The notes: generated from the letters alone by a model not told the origin. 64,000 bases of DNA from Brevundimonas sp. (GCF_030682035.1 NZ_JAUXQZ010000014.1:1-64000), one strand, 5' to 3'; positions 43,996 to 53,680 are shown, numbered from the stretch's first letter. A program made the numbers and translations.

Positions 43996-44339
43996 TATGT
44001 GTCTCCGTTTGCTGGGGACGACGAGGATGGCCATCGCAGCACCTCGACTGTCTCAAGCGTGATTGGACCGAGGTGTTCCAAATCAGACAACGATCCGACG
44101 AAGTCGCGCAGCTTGATCTCCTCGTCGAGGATTTCGATGACGATGGACTGGACGTCGTCCAGCAGGTGCCGGCGGTGGAGCTGGGGGGTGTGTCCAAAGC
44201 CAATGATGGCCTGAAACACGGTCCCGCCGGCGACCTTGGCGGCGCGGGCACGGGTGGTGACGACCTCGAAGACCTTCTGGTCGCCGAAATAGGCCGCCTC
44301 GTCCGTGTAAATCCGCAGACGTTTGATCGTGTCGGTCAT
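43995..44339 (-). CDS. DUF190 PII-like protein
   Basis: A 114-residue protein. RLRIYTDEAAYFGDQKVFEV is followed by VTTRARAAKVAGGTVFQAII, then GFG and SIVIEILDEEIKLRDFV, which fits DUF190, a family with the PII ferredoxin-like fold that binds small ligands or metals. Such genes are found beside ion and metal transporters. Here it lies between the czcA gene and the CDF genes and is translationally coupled to the CDF. A sensing or regulatory role for the exporters is inferred. Confidence 0.8.
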   Translation of the reverse strand: MTDTIKRLRIYTDEAAYFGDQKVFEVVTTRARAAKVAGGTVFQAIIGFGHTPQLHRRHLLDDVQSIVIEILDEEIKLRDFVGSLSDLEHLGPITLETVEVLRWPSSSSPANGDT

Positions 44340-44396
44340 GAACGGTCTCCATAAATGAAGACCCGCGCCGCCTTTGTCAGCGACGCGGGGCTCAGG

Positions 44397-47300
44397 CTAT
44401 TCCGCCGGGATCGGCGCAGGCATCAGGTCATCGCTGGTTTCGGGCCGACGCTTCTCGGTTCTTTCCAAGATCAGCCTGCTGATCGCGGGCAGCACCAGGA
44501 GCGTGAGCGCAGTCGCAGTGATCAGGCCGCCGATCACGACCATGGCGAGGGGCTTCTGCACCTCCGCGCCCGTGCCGTGGGCCAAAGCCATGGGCACGAA
44601 GCCGATGGCGGGCACCAGGCCGGTCATTATGACCGGTCGAACCCGTTCCATCGTGCCTTCGATGATGGCCTTGGTCAGCTCCATCCCCGCCTCCAGTCGC
44701 TGCCGGATGCTGGACATGACCACCAACCCGTTCAGCACCGCCACGCCGGACAGGCAGATGAAGCCGACCGCCGCAGACACCGAGAAGGCGATGCCGGTGA
44801 GCGCCAGGGCGAACACCCCGCCTGCCAGTCCCAAAGGCACGGCGGTGAAGACCGCGATGGCCCGGCCGAACGTTCCGACTGCCAGGAACAGGATGGCGAA
44901 GATCGCCGCGAAACAGATGGGCACCACCAGAGCCAGGCGGTCGGAGGCCGCTTTCAGGTTCTGGAACTGCCCGCCCCATTCAATCCATGACCCGGCTGGC
45001 AGGGCGATAGCCTCGACCTTTGGCGTGGCCTCGCGAACGAACGAGCCCACGTCACGGCCGCGCACATTGGCCTGCACCACGACGCGGCGCTTGCCGTTCT
45101 CGCGGCTGATCTGGTTCAGACCCTCGGCGAAGCGGAACTGGGCGACCTGCCGCAAGGGCACCGAACCGCGCGCCTCTCCGTCATGCTCGGGCAGCATAAC
45201 CGGCAAGGCCCCCAGCGCATCGAGATCATTGCGACTGGCTCCGGGGACCCGCACCACCACGTCGAAGCGGCGATCCCCCTCGAACAGTTGGCCGGCTTCA
45301 CGGCCTCCCATGGCGGCGGCGACCGTGTCAGCGACATCCTCGACGGTCAGTCCGTAGCGAGCGATTGCCGCTCGATCGAAAGTCACGTCCAACGATGGCG
45401 CCCCGCTGGTCTGTTCGACCTTGACGTCGGCGGAACCTGGGGTCGCTGTCAGCGCCGCCGCGATCTGGTTGGCGGTCGCGGTCAGCTTGTCGAGATCGTC
45501 GCCATACAGCTTGATGGCGACGTCGCCGCGAACCCCGGCGATCAGCTCGTTGAAGCGAAGTTCGATGGGCTGGCTGAGTTCATAGCCTTGGCCGACGAGG
45601 GCATTGGACGCCGCCTCGACCCGTTCGATGACGTCTTCCTTCGTATCGACGCCTTCGGGCCATTCGTCCTGCGGCCTGAGGATGATGAAGCCGTCCGAGA
45701 TGTTGGGCGGCATGGGGTCGGTGGCGACCTCGGCCGTGCCTGTCTTGGAGAACATCAGCTCCACCTCGGGCAACGCTGAAACCGCCGTCTCGACACCGCG
45801 CTGCATCCGCACCGACTGCTCAAGGGCGGTTGAGGGGATACGCTGGGACGCCATGGCGAGGTTGCGTTCGTCGAGCGTAGGAATGAACTCCTGCCCCAGC
45901 ATGGTGAAGATGACGCCGGCGCCCGCGAAGATGCCAACCCCGACTCCGATGAAGGGCCAGGGACGGGCTACGGCCTTGTGAAGGACCGGCTCATAGCGCG
46001 CCTTGATCCAGCGGATCGCGAAGACTTCCTTTTCTGAGACCTTGTTGCGCATCAGGACCGCCACCATCGCCGGAACGAAGGTGATCGACAGGATAAAGGC
46101 CGCGATCAGGGCCAGCATCAGGGTGATGGCCATCGGCGAAAAGGTCTTGCCTTCGACCCCCTGGAAGGTCAGCAGCGGCACGAAGACCAGCAGGATGATG
46201 GCCTGACCATAGACGGTCGGCTTGATCATCTCCTGGGTCGCGACGGTGGTCTCCTCCAGACGCTCGCGCAGCGTCAGAAGTCGGCCTTCATGGTGTTGAC
46301 GCTCGGCCAGCCGTCTCAAGCAGTTCTCGATGATGATGACGGCGCCGTCCACAATCAGGCCGAAGTCCAGCGCCCCGAGGCTCATGAGATTGCCCGACAC
46401 CCCCATGAAGTTCATGCCGATGGCGGTCATGAAGAAGGAGATCGGGATGATCAGGACCGCGATCAGCGCGGCCCGGACGTTGCCGAGCAGCAGGAACAGG
46501 GCGATGGCGACGAGGATCGCGCCCTCGATCAGGTTGCGCTGAACTGTCGAGATCGTCGCATTCACCAGCTTGGAGCGGTCAAGAACGGGGGTGACCTTGA
46601 TCCCCGGGGGCAGGGATCGCTCGGTGATGGTCAACTGCTCGCCCACCGCGCGGGCGACGGTTCGGCTGTTCTCGCCGATCAGCATCAAGGTCGTGCCGAC
46701 GACGACCTCGCGGCCGTTCATCGTGGCGCCGCCCGTGCGGAGTTCACCCCCCAATCGCACGGTCGCCAGATCGCGCACCGCTACGGGCACCCCGCCCCGT
46801 GTGGCGACGATGGCTTCTTCTATCTGCGACAGACTGCGGATGCGGGCGTCGGCGCGGACCAGATAGGCTTCCCCGCCGCGTTCGACGAAGTTGGCGCCGA
46901 CCGACAGGTTGGCGGCCTCCAGTCCTTCGGCCAGTTCAGAATACGAGACGCCATACTGAGCCAGTCGCGTGGCGTCCGGCTCAACCACATACTGCTTCTC
47001 ATAGCCGCCGATGGTGTCCACCCCCGCTACGCCGTTCACCGAACGAAGTTGAGGGCTGATGATCCAGTCCTGCACCGTCCGCAGATAGGCGGCCCGTGAG
47101 ACCTCGTCGGCAAGACGATCGCCCTCGGGGGTCAGGAAGGATCCGTCGCTCTGCCAGCCCGGCTGACCGTTGCGCACGGTCGCGCCCCGTCCGCCCGGAT
47201 TGGCGAAGTCGATGGCATACATGAAGACTTCACCGAGCCCGGTGGTGACGGGCCCGATCTGGGGCTGGACGCCGTCCGGAAGGCTGTCCTGGGCTTGAAC

Positions 47301-47642
47301 CAGCCGCTCGCTGACCTGCTGGCGCGCGAAGTAGAGATCGACGTTTTCCTCGAAGATCACGGTGACCTGGGAAAAGCCGTTTCGAGAGAGCGAGCGGGTC
47401 GATTGCAGGCCGGGGATGCCCGCCATCGCCGTTTCCACCGGGAAGGTGACCCGCTTCTCGATCTCAACGGGCGAAAGTGAGGCGTCTGAAGTGTTGATCT
47501 GCACCTGGTTGTTGGTGATGTCCGGCACGGCGTCGATGGGCAGTCGGGTCAACTGCCACGCGCCGTAGGTGGAGACGAGCAGCACGAGCGCGATGATTAT
47601 CCATCGCGCCCGCACCGACAGGGCCATGAGGTTGGCGATCAT
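44397..47642 (-). CDS. czcA: CzcA/CusA heavy-metal RND efflux pump
   Basis: The inner-membrane proton-driven pump of a tripartite metal efflux system, 1081 residues. The heavy-metal RND hallmarks are PIDAVPDITNNQVQINTSDA at the N-terminus, FARQQVSERLVQAQDSLPDG, and the helix-4 segment LGALDFGLIVDGAVIIIENC with its proton-relay acidic residues. Two halves of six helices with large periplasmic loops follow. The periplasmic DERNLAMASQRIPSTALEQS segment is typical of Zn/Co/Cd pumps. It is one base after czcB. Confidence 0.94.
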   Translation of the reverse strand: MIANLMALSVRARWIIIALVLLVSTYGAWQLTRLPIDAVPDITNNQVQINTSDASLSPVEIEKRVTFPVETAMAGIPGLQSTRSLSRNGFSQVTVIFEENVDLYFARQQVSERLVQAQDSLPDGVQPQIGPVTTGLGEVFMYAIDFANPGGRGATVRNGQPGWQSDGSFLTPEGDRLADEVSRAAYLRTVQDWIISPQLRSVNGVAGVDTIGGYEKQYVVEPDATRLAQYGVSYSELAEGLEAANLSVGANFVERGGEAYLVRADARIRSLSQIEEAIVATRGGVPVAVRDLATVRLGGELRTGGATMNGREVVVGTTLMLIGENSRTVARAVGEQLTITERSLPPGIKVTPVLDRSKLVNATISTVQRNLIEGAILVAIALFLLLGNVRAALIAVLIIPISFFMTAIGMNFMGVSGNLMSLGALDFGLIVDGAVIIIENCLRRLAERQHHEGRLLTLRERLEETTVATQEMIKPTVYGQAIILLVFVPLLTFQGVEGKTFSPMAITLMLALIAAFILSITFVPAMVAVLMRNKVSEKEVFAIRWIKARYEPVLHKAVARPWPFIGVGVGIFAGAGVIFTMLGQEFIPTLDERNLAMASQRIPSTALEQSVRMQRGVETAVSALPEVELMFSKTGTAEVATDPMPPNISDGFIILRPQDEWPEGVDTKEDVIERVEAASNALVGQGYELSQPIELRFNELIAGVRGDVAIKLYGDDLDKLTATANQIAAALTATPGSADVKVEQTSGAPSLDVTFDRAAIARYGLTVEDVADTVAAAMGGREAGQLFEGDRRFDVVVRVPGASRNDLDALGALPVMLPEHDGEARGSVPLRQVAQFRFAEGLNQISRENGKRRVVVQANVRGRDVGSFVREATPKVEAIALPAGSWIEWGGQFQNLKAASDRLALVVPICFAAIFAILFLAVGTFGRAIAVFTAVPLGLAGGVFALALTGIAFSVSAAVGFICLSGVAVLNGLVVMSSIRQRLEAGMELTKAIIEGTMERVRPVIMTGLVPAIGFVPMALAHGTGAEVQKPLAMVVIGGLITATALTLLVLPAISRLILERTEKRRPETSDDLMPAPIPAE

Positions 47643-47643
47643 G

Positions 47644-48795
47644 TCAGTGCTCCGCCTCGCCCTTGCCCAGCTCGGCCTTCAGGAGGAAGGCGTTGCGGGT
47701 GGCGATCGTCTGGCCGGCGCGAAGGCCGGAGGTGATCTCCGCGCGACCCCCGCTGCGTTGTCCGACAAGGACGGGAACAGCCTCGAAGCCCATCGCGGTC
47801 CTGACAAACACAACCTCGCGACCCTCGACGGTCTGGATGGCCTCTTCCGGGACGGAGACGCCTCCGGCCGTTTGCGCGTCCCGGGTGAAGATGCGAACCG
47901 AAATGGCCTGACCGGGGCGCAGACCACCGACACCTGAAATGCTCAGCAGCACTGTGGCCGCGCGGCTCTCCACGTCCACGCCCGGCGTGATCGACCGAAC
48001 CGTCGCCTGCACCTCGCCCTCGGGCAGCGTGATAGTGGCTCGATCGCCGGGCACGATGCGCGCGGCGTCCTGTGCCGACACGGACGCTTCGATTTCGATC
48101 TGGCTAGCGTTGGCGACGCGGAACAGCTCGGTCCCCGCCGTGACGTAGGACCCGAGTGTCGCATTCGCCGCCGTCACCCGACCGGTGATCGGACTGACTA
48201 CACCGGTGCTTCGGCCATCGCCCGACACGCGCGCGGCGGAAGCGGCGGACGCCGTTCGTCGCGACTCGGCCTGGGCCTCGGCCAGCACCGTTTGTGCGGC
48301 TTCGAGATCCTGACGGGCGGTGATCTGGGAGTCGAACAGGCGTTGCTCGCGCGCCAATGCCTGCCGCGCGGCGGTCAGGCGGGCCTGGGCCGTCGATCGA
48401 TCGGCCGCGATGGTCGAGGCTTCGCGGCTCTCGATCTGGGCGACGGTCTGGCCGGCGCGGACGCTGTCGCCCAGCCGCAGGGAAACGCGGCTGATCACGC
48501 CGTCGGCGCGGGCAGCCAGGACCGCTTCGCCTTGAGGCGTTCCAACCACCGTGCCCTGCGCCACGATCTCGGAACTCAGTGATCCGCTGGTGACCTGCGC
48601 CAGGACGATGCTGGCCGCCTGAATGCGAGCGGCGTCCATCTCCAGACCTTCGCCCTCACGGTGCTCCTCCGCCTCGGCGGCCACGGGAGCCGCATCGGGA
48701 CGGGTCATGCTCCATACGGCCACGCTGCCTCCGACGACGACGATGGTGGCCGCCGCGCCGATCATGAGCCTTTTCTGGTTGGTCAGTTTTCTCAT
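47644..48795 (-). CDS. czcB: CzcB periplasmic adaptor of metal efflux
   Basis: A 383-residue HlyD-family membrane-fusion protein that joins CzcA to CzcC. One N-terminal membrane helix (LMIGAAATIVVVGGSVAVWS) is followed by the lipoyl-like domain (LAARADGVISRVSLRLGDSV), a coiled-coil hairpin (ALAREQRLFDSQITARQDLE) and beta domains (ITGRVTAANATLGSYVTAGT). The C-terminal part has GRAEITSGLRAGQTIATRNA. No His-rich metal-binding extension is seen. Its start overlaps czcC by four bases. Confidence 0.92.
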   Translation of the reverse strand: MRKLTNQKRLMIGAAATIVVVGGSVAVWSMTRPDAAPVAAEAEEHREGEGLEMDAARIQAASIVLAQVTSGSLSSEIVAQGTVVGTPQGEAVLAARADGVISRVSLRLGDSVRAGQTVAQIESREASTIAADRSTAQARLTAARQALAREQRLFDSQITARQDLEAAQTVLAEAQAESRRTASAASAARVSGDGRSTGVVSPITGRVTAANATLGSYVTAGTELFRVANASQIEIEASVSAQDAARIVPGDRATITLPEGEVQATVRSITPGVDVESRAATVLLSISGVGGLRPGQAISVRIFTRDAQTAGGVSVPEEAIQTVEGREVVFVRTAMGFEAVPVLVGQRSGGRAEITSGLRAGQTIATRNAFLLKAELGKGEAEH

Positions 48796-50048
48796 TGGAC
48801 TTGTCCTTCGGTTTCGTTGGCTCGCGTCAGCGCGGCGATGGCGCGCGACTGGTCGAGCTGGGCTGTGATCATTTCGGACTGGACGGCGTTCAGCGCTTCC
48901 TCGGCATCGAGCACGTCCAACAGGGTGAACCGTCCGGCCGAGAAGCCTTCGCGGGCGATCCGCACCGCTTCGATGGCTTCGGGTTCGGCGCGGGTTTCGA
49001 GGAAGGTCCGTCGGGCTTCCGCCGTCTGGAGCGCCGCACGCGCGTCGCGGGCCCGGCGAACCGAAGCCGCCAGCGCTGCATTGCGTCGGGCCTCGGCGCC
49101 CGTCCGTTCCGCATTCGCGGCGGCGATGTTGCCTTGGTTGCGGTCGAACAGGCCGATCGGCATGGAGGCTCCGAACACCAAGGCCGTGTCGTCTGACCCC
49201 GCAAACTGCCGGGCGCCGACGCTGACTGTCACATCCGGCCGGGACGTAGTGCGTTCGCGATCGACGACCGCGACGGAGGTTTCAACCGCCGCCTCGGCCA
49301 GTCGGACATCAAGCGTATCCGTCGGATCGACCGTCAGCGACGGAACGGGCTGATCACCGGGCACAGGCTCGGGCAAGTCGTCCGACCCACCCCAAAGAGC
49401 GGACAGGGCGCGCTGCGCCTGGGCATATTCCGCCTCGGCAGCCCGCACCCGCCCGACAGCCTCAAACGCCGCTGTTCGAGCCCGGATCGCCCGCAACGGA
49501 GGTTCGCGACCGGCATCGACCAGTTCCGTGGCGATGGTTGAAAGGTTCTCGGCTCGTCCAAACTGATCACGGGCCAGTTCGACCCGGCGACCAGCGGCGA
49601 AAGCCTCGGCGTAGGCGTCCCGGACATCCCGCTCCAGATCGGCGCGGGCCACTTCGAGTTCCAGTCGCGCGGTCTCCACCTCGGCCTCGGCCGCCCGGCG
49701 GCGTGCGGTCCGCTTGCCGCCCATCTCAAACCGCTGGCCGATCGCCAAGGTCGTCTCGGAGTCATTCAGGCCGCTGAAGCCACCCGTGCCGGCGAAGTTC
49801 TCCACCTCCAGATCGAGTTCGGGGTTAGGCCGAAATCCCGCCTGCTGAGCGCGGCCCCGAGCCGCCGCGATGTTGGCTTCAGCCGCTGTCAGCAGAGGAG
49901 AGGTAGCCGAGGCCCGCGTCAGGGCCTCGGCCAAGGTCACGGGTTCAGCAAAGGCGACCGAAGGCGCCAGCAAACCGAGCGCGGCGGTCAGGGCGACCGC
50001 AGCGCAGCCGACCGCGAGACGCGGCAGGCGATAGATTGTGGAGGGCAT
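48792..50048 (-). CDS. czcC: CzcC outer-membrane efflux protein
   Basis: A 418-residue TolC-family outer-membrane channel. The signal peptide (AVALTAALGLLAPSVAFAEP) is followed by the repeated TolC segments LTAAEANIAAARGRAQQAGF and FRPNPELDLEVENFAGTGGF. The second half repeats the pattern (GQRFEMGGKRTARRRAAEAE, IGLFDRNQGNIAAANAERTG). It forms the exit duct of the Czc pump. It lies 56 bases downstream of czcI, probably in the same transcript. Confidence 0.92.
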   Translation of the reverse strand: MPSTIYRLPRLAVGCAAVALTAALGLLAPSVAFAEPVTLAEALTRASATSPLLTAAEANIAAARGRAQQAGFRPNPELDLEVENFAGTGGFSGLNDSETTLAIGQRFEMGGKRTARRRAAEAEVETARLELEVARADLERDVRDAYAEAFAAGRRVELARDQFGRAENLSTIATELVDAGREPPLRAIRARTAAFEAVGRVRAAEAEYAQAQRALSALWGGSDDLPEPVPGDQPVPSLTVDPTDTLDVRLAEAAVETSVAVVDRERTTSRPDVTVSVGARQFAGSDDTALVFGASMPIGLFDRNQGNIAAANAERTGAEARRNAALAASVRRARDARAALQTAEARRTFLETRAEPEAIEAVRIAREGFSAGRFTLLDVLDAEEALNAVQSEMITAQLDQSRAIAALTRANETEGQVQ

Positions 50049-50104
50049 GAGTCATGTTCCAGAGGTTCCAGACGAGGGTGACGCGTACGAAGGCGCGAGA
50101 CTCG

Positions 50105-50449
50105 TCAGGCTCTGGGCGGACGTTCCAGACCGCTTGGCGCGCGGGACGCCAAGGGTTCCGAATAGGGGTGTAGCGGGCTCAGCGAGATCGCCACAGTCAT
50201 CGCTGTCGGCACGGGCGAAGACGGCGCCGTGGCGCCGCCATGGTGGCAGTGCCCGTGGGAGCAGATTGCATGCTCGCCCGGGTCAACAGGGTCGCCGTCG
50301 CTGGTGTCCTTGATGGACGTTGCCGCATGAGCGGGTTCCAACTCGACGGCACAGGCTGAAGCGTCGATCGTCGGGATCAAGACGAACAAAGCGACGAACA
50401 GCGCAAAGAGCGCCGCCACGATGCCATGTCTGTTCGCCGACCGAACCAT
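50105..50449 (-). CDS. czcI: Secreted Cys/His-rich CzcI-like protein
   Basis: A 114-residue protein beginning MVRSANRHGIVAALFALFVA. One hydrophobic segment (signal or anchor) is followed by a Cys and a C-terminal metal-binding patch, HAICSHGHCHHGG. Small exported His/Cys proteins in front of czcCBA are called CzcI and are thought to act in metal sensing or buffering in the periplasm. The symbol rests on position and composition, not on strong sequence identity. Confidence 0.6.
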   Translation of the reverse strand: MVRSANRHGIVAALFALFVALFVLIPTIDASACAVELEPAHAATSIKDTSDGDPVDPGEHAICSHGHCHHGGATAPSSPVPTAMTVAISLSPLHPYSEPLASRAPSGLERPPRA

Positions 50450-50834
50450 GCCGCCCTCTACCACGGTTCCGTCTCGGAGCAATGCGCGTGAAGTCGCACC
50501 AAGGAGGCGGGGCCGGGGTAAGTGCAAGAACCTAGGGACCGGAAACACACTCAGCGCGAACCGGTCTATTCCGCGAAACCGGGGTCTTCATACCAGTTCT
50601 TATACCCCACCCGATGGCCGACCACGCCGGAGTTTGCGGCACGCTGATACCGGTCAGTCAGGCACCAGAGGCCCGCGACAGCTTTTTTAAGCCCTGTAGG
50701 TTGCACAGAAACGCCCTGCGATAGGCCGTAATGCCGTCTGACCGCCATCCGGCTAGGTATAAGGCAAGCGCCAGATATGGTGCCAAAGATTGCCGACCAG
50801 GGTCACGCACCCGACGCGAGGTCTACGACTTCCA
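50450..50834. other. Promoter-side gap upstream of the metal operon
   Basis: 385 bases. It probably holds the promoter of the leftward czc operon. A 60-codon frame on the minus strand (50566-50748, starting MAVRRHYGLSQG and ending WYEDPGFAE) is the only candidate gene and matches no family I know. No palindrome strong enough to call a Zur box was found. Confidence 0.45.
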
Positions 50835-51752
50835 TTATCCGACAGCGGGCTCGAACAAGTATGGGGCTTGCCGCTCCAGGAGGGCCGTCGCTCTAGCATT
50901 CGTCCATGGCGGCGGGGCGATGTGGTAGCTCCTTCGATCTGTCTCCAGGGTCAGGTGGATCATGCCCCAAGGTCCGTCCTTCTCGAACACCCGCTCCAAG
51001 TCTGCCTTGATAGAGGCTCTGGTCACCGGGGCGAACACCTTGTCTGCCTTTGCTCGCCGAACACCTTCGTCGACGACGACCTGGACCGCGCGGGCGACGA
51101 GGCTCCTCGCCCTGGTCGACTCGGAAATGCTGCCCCTCTGGGATCGCACGACGTCGAACTTGTAGTCAGCGTGGAGGACCAGACCCGCTCCGGTGCCCGT
51201 CAGGTGAAAATGGGTCCTGCCGAAGATCCATTTCAGGGCCTTCCGGCCGGCGTCGACACTGACCAGCTGGTCGAGGCCGGAGTAGTTGAAGAGCCTCAGG
51301 CGATCATGGGGCTTTTCGTCACCGTAGACGAAGGTCATGGCGTCCTCCTCCCACTGAGACAGCGAGGTGTCGAAATGGCGGGAAATCTCGATCCGGAGAT
51401 CATCCTTCAGGCGTCGCTGGAGCCCGATCAGGAAGGCATCGATCGCCGGCTCATCCCCCGGACGCGGGATCTGGAGGCAGAGGCGTCGGACCGACGTCTT
51501 GTCGACTTGGGCGGCGAGTTCCAGGACACGGTTTGCGACCCAGTTTTTTGCCTTTTCGCCCGGTTCCCATGCGTCGGAACCGGAGAGGCACGAGCCGAAG
51601 GCGGCGTCGTGTTCGACGGTGAGGCCGATGGGGTCCCGCGTGGCGATCTGGAGCCGGAAGTTGGTCTTGGAAAACACCGTGCCGAACGCCTCCCACGCCA
51701 TCTGGGGGGACACAGACGCAGGCATCGGGGTGCCGGCAGTGCTCAGGGTCAT
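50835..51752 (-). CDS. Hypothetical protein of the island replication region
   Basis: A 305-residue soluble protein of no family I recognise. Visible features are a Trp/Gly-rich first half (SGSDAWEPGEKAKNWVANRV), an Arg/Asp central part (RRLCLQIPRPGDEPAIDAFL) and a closing segment SVSPQMAWEAFG-like near the N-terminus. It lacks membrane segments and obvious nucleotide motifs. It lies downstream of the HUH and resolvase genes on the same strand, 270 bases away, and could belong to the same replication or mobilisation unit. Confidence 0.5.
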   Translation of the reverse strand: MTLSTAGTPMPASVSPQMAWEAFGTVFSKTNFRLQIATRDPIGLTVEHDAAFGSCLSGSDAWEPGEKAKNWVANRVLELAAQVDKTSVRRLCLQIPRPGDEPAIDAFLIGLQRRLKDDLRIEISRHFDTSLSQWEEDAMTFVYGDEKPHDRLRLFNYSGLDQLVSVDAGRKALKWIFGRTHFHLTGTGAGLVLHADYKFDVVRSQRGSISESTRARSLVARAVQVVVDEGVRRAKADKVFAPVTRASIKADLERVFEKDGPWGMIHLTLETDRRSYHIAPPPWTNARATALLERQAPYLFEPAVG

Positions 51753-52022
51753 TGGATTTTCTTGGGGCTTCAGTCGGACGCGAGGGGCCTGGAAAAACCA
51801 GGTTGAGGCCGGAGAGATGAACTCGCCCGGGAAGCCTCACGTCAACGCATATTGTAGCACATTCCGAGTCGTTTCGCTTGAGTATCGTTTCGAAGTTGCA
51901 GCTTCATCGGAATGAACTTTCTGCATGCCCATCATCATCGACCGCATCACATTTCAATGCCCGCCAAAGCCTCTTGAAGGGGTGCTGGAGCGCCCTGAGT
52001 GAGCGCGGGCAATCAGCCCCCA

Positions 52023-52997
52023 CTAACTCCGCTTCGAGCCGCTGCTGAGGCCCTCCAGGAGATCAACGAAACCGAAGTCAGACCACGAACTCTTCGGATC
52101 GAGGACAACCTCGCCGGACCTTGCCTTCACATACCATGCGCGGCCCTGACGCCGGATGCCATTCGTCGCTGCGAAGTGACCACCGTCATGGCGAACAGCT
52201 GAACCCAAGACCCATTTCGAGAGGTAGTTGACCCATCGAGCTGGGGTTTCCAGTTCAGGCATATGAAGTTGACGACCCGCCTCACGGTGATGACTGTTCC
52301 CGCCGGCCTTCTTCAACGCCTCTCGAACGATGCCCAGGTAGGCAGGGTCCTCGTTCGGAAGCTGGATACCGCCATGCACATGAGGTCGTCCCAGATCCGT
52401 GTCCTCAACTGTGAAGAAGTATTCCGGGAACACAGCTCCCTTCACTGAACGAAATGCCCTTTTCAGCTCCCTCGCCATACGCATCTGCATATGCCGGACG
52501 AACCCGAGGGGATCAGCCTTGGCAGCGTCGATAACCTCATCTCCCAGATGAAGCGTCAGAGACCGTGCACCAACGCCTGACATCGAACACCCCCATGACA
52601 GAGCCTTCAACATGTTCCCGGTGTGATCAGGGTGGGGTAGCCACATTGTCTTGATCCAGGAGTCTGTAGGCTTGAGCTTCTTCCTCGTCTTCCTGTCTTC
52701 TGCACTGAGAACCTTCCAGTTGGCCTCGTGCATGGGTGTAGGAAGACGCCTAACTAGAGGTCCCTCTCGACTGCCAAAGCGCACCCTGGCCCCTGCCTTG
52801 ATAGATCGCTGGATATGCTCGACAATATTGCGATCGGCCAAGGGGTCCCGACGCGGCGGTTGAAACATCTTTCCTGACGATCGCGCCTGGAGCTTCGCGT
52901 TCACCCGGGCGGCGTTCGCCGCGACCTGCAGCCCGAACTCCTTCTCATTGGCAACGATCTTATCGAGGGACAGCTCGCGCCCGCGTATCCGAGCCAT
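52023..52997 (-). CDS. HUH-type replication/mobilisation endonuclease
   Basis: A 324-residue protein with a candidate HUH nuclease core: GRPHVHGGIQLP (His206-Val-His208) and the putative nucleophile Tyr258 in WVNYLSKWVLGS. This arrangement is typical of rolling-circle Rep and phage gpA-like enzymes that nick and join single-stranded DNA. The ATG at 52997 (MARIRGRELSL) overlaps the resolvase stop (TGATG) and has GGTGAG six bases upstream. A longer GTG-started form would run into the resolvase gene. Confidence 0.6.
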   Translation of the reverse strand: MARIRGRELSLDKIVANEKEFGLQVAANAARVNAKLQARSSGKMFQPPRRDPLADRNIVEHIQRSIKAGARVRFGSREGPLVRRLPTPMHEANWKVLSAEDRKTRKKLKPTDSWIKTMWLPHPDHTGNMLKALSWGCSMSGVGARSLTLHLGDEVIDAAKADPLGFVRHMQMRMARELKRAFRSVKGAVFPEYFFTVEDTDLGRPHVHGGIQLPNEDPAYLGIVREALKKAGGNSHHREAGRQLHMPELETPARWVNYLSKWVLGSAVRHDGGHFAATNGIRRQGRAWYVKARSGEVVLDPKSSWSDFGFVDLLEGLSSGSKRS

Positions 52998-53680
52998 CAG
53001 CTCACCGAACCGGCTTGGGAGGTGATCCGTCGAACTTGGCCAGCGGACCACGTCCCGCCCCTCGGTGCCATGACACTCCGAGCATTCATCTCGCGGGCTA
53101 TAGCCCTCAAGCCCGTCGCGCCTTCGGATTGGATCCGGTGGATGACGGCTAGGTGATCCTCCCTCAGGTGTTGAGCAGCTGACGTCCGGACTTCGGCAGA
53201 ACGTTGACGACCTGCTGCGGCGTGATCCTCGATCCGGTGATCTCCTCTTCGACCGCCGAGGACCACACCTCTGGCACGAGCGGCCACCAGCGCTGCCTTC
53301 GTCCGCTGGGAGATCATGTCCCGCTCCTGCTCGGCCATAGCCGCCATAATGTGGAGGGTGAAGCGGGTCGCAGCGGGCATGTCGACGGCAATGAAGTCGA
53401 CACCATTGTCCATCAGCTTCGAGATGAAGGCGACATTACGCGACAGTCGGTCCAGCTTTGCGATCACCAGGACCGCACCCCGCATCCGACACTCCCGGAG
53501 GGCCTCATCGAGCGCAGGACGGTCTGCCCGCGTGCCGCTCTCGATCTCCTGAAACTCCATGAGCAGGGTGCCGTCGCCGACATAGGCAGCCACCGCCGCT
53601 CGCTGGGCTTCAAGACCGAGGCCGGACTGTCCCTGGCGCTTCGTGGAACATCGGTAATATGCGACATATCGCTTGCTGAT
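52997..53680 (-). CDS. Serine recombinase (resolvase), start codon apparently lost
   Basis: The frame encodes a resolvase of about 228 residues. The N-terminus SKRYVAYYRCSTKRQGQSGL carries the catalytic Ser (YRCST). GAVLVIAKLDRLSRNVAFIS, QERDMISQRTKAALVAARAR and the C-terminal HTH follow (ATGLRAIAREMNARSVMAPR). At the expected start stands ATC (53678-53680); a stop lies six codons upstream and no ATG, GTG or TTG lies between. The first usable GTG (53593) would drop the catalytic Ser. Either ATC is used weakly or the gene is dead. Confidence 0.65.
   Translation of the reverse strand: MSKRYVAYYRCSTKRQGQSGLGLEAQRAAVAAYVGDGTLLMEFQEIESGTRADRPALDEALRECRMRGAVLVIAKLDRLSRNVAFISKLMDNGVDFIAVDMPAATRFTLHIMAAMAEQERDMISQRTKAALVAARARGVVLGGRRGDHRIEDHAAAGRQRSAEVRTSAAQHLREDHLAVIHRIQSEGATGLRAIAREMNARSVMAPRGGTWSAGQVRRITSQAGSVS

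Noticed and set aside
42140..50449. A copper (Cus) rather than zinc/cobalt/cadmium assignment for the pump
   Set aside because: The adaptor lacks a Met-rich region, and the linked CDF exporters and Zur-like regulator point to zinc-type metals. The call stays at family level.
50566..50748. A 60-codon minus-strand gene in the promoter gap of the metal operon
   Set aside because: Its codon bias is weak and no family matches, so it is mentioned only within the intergenic entry.
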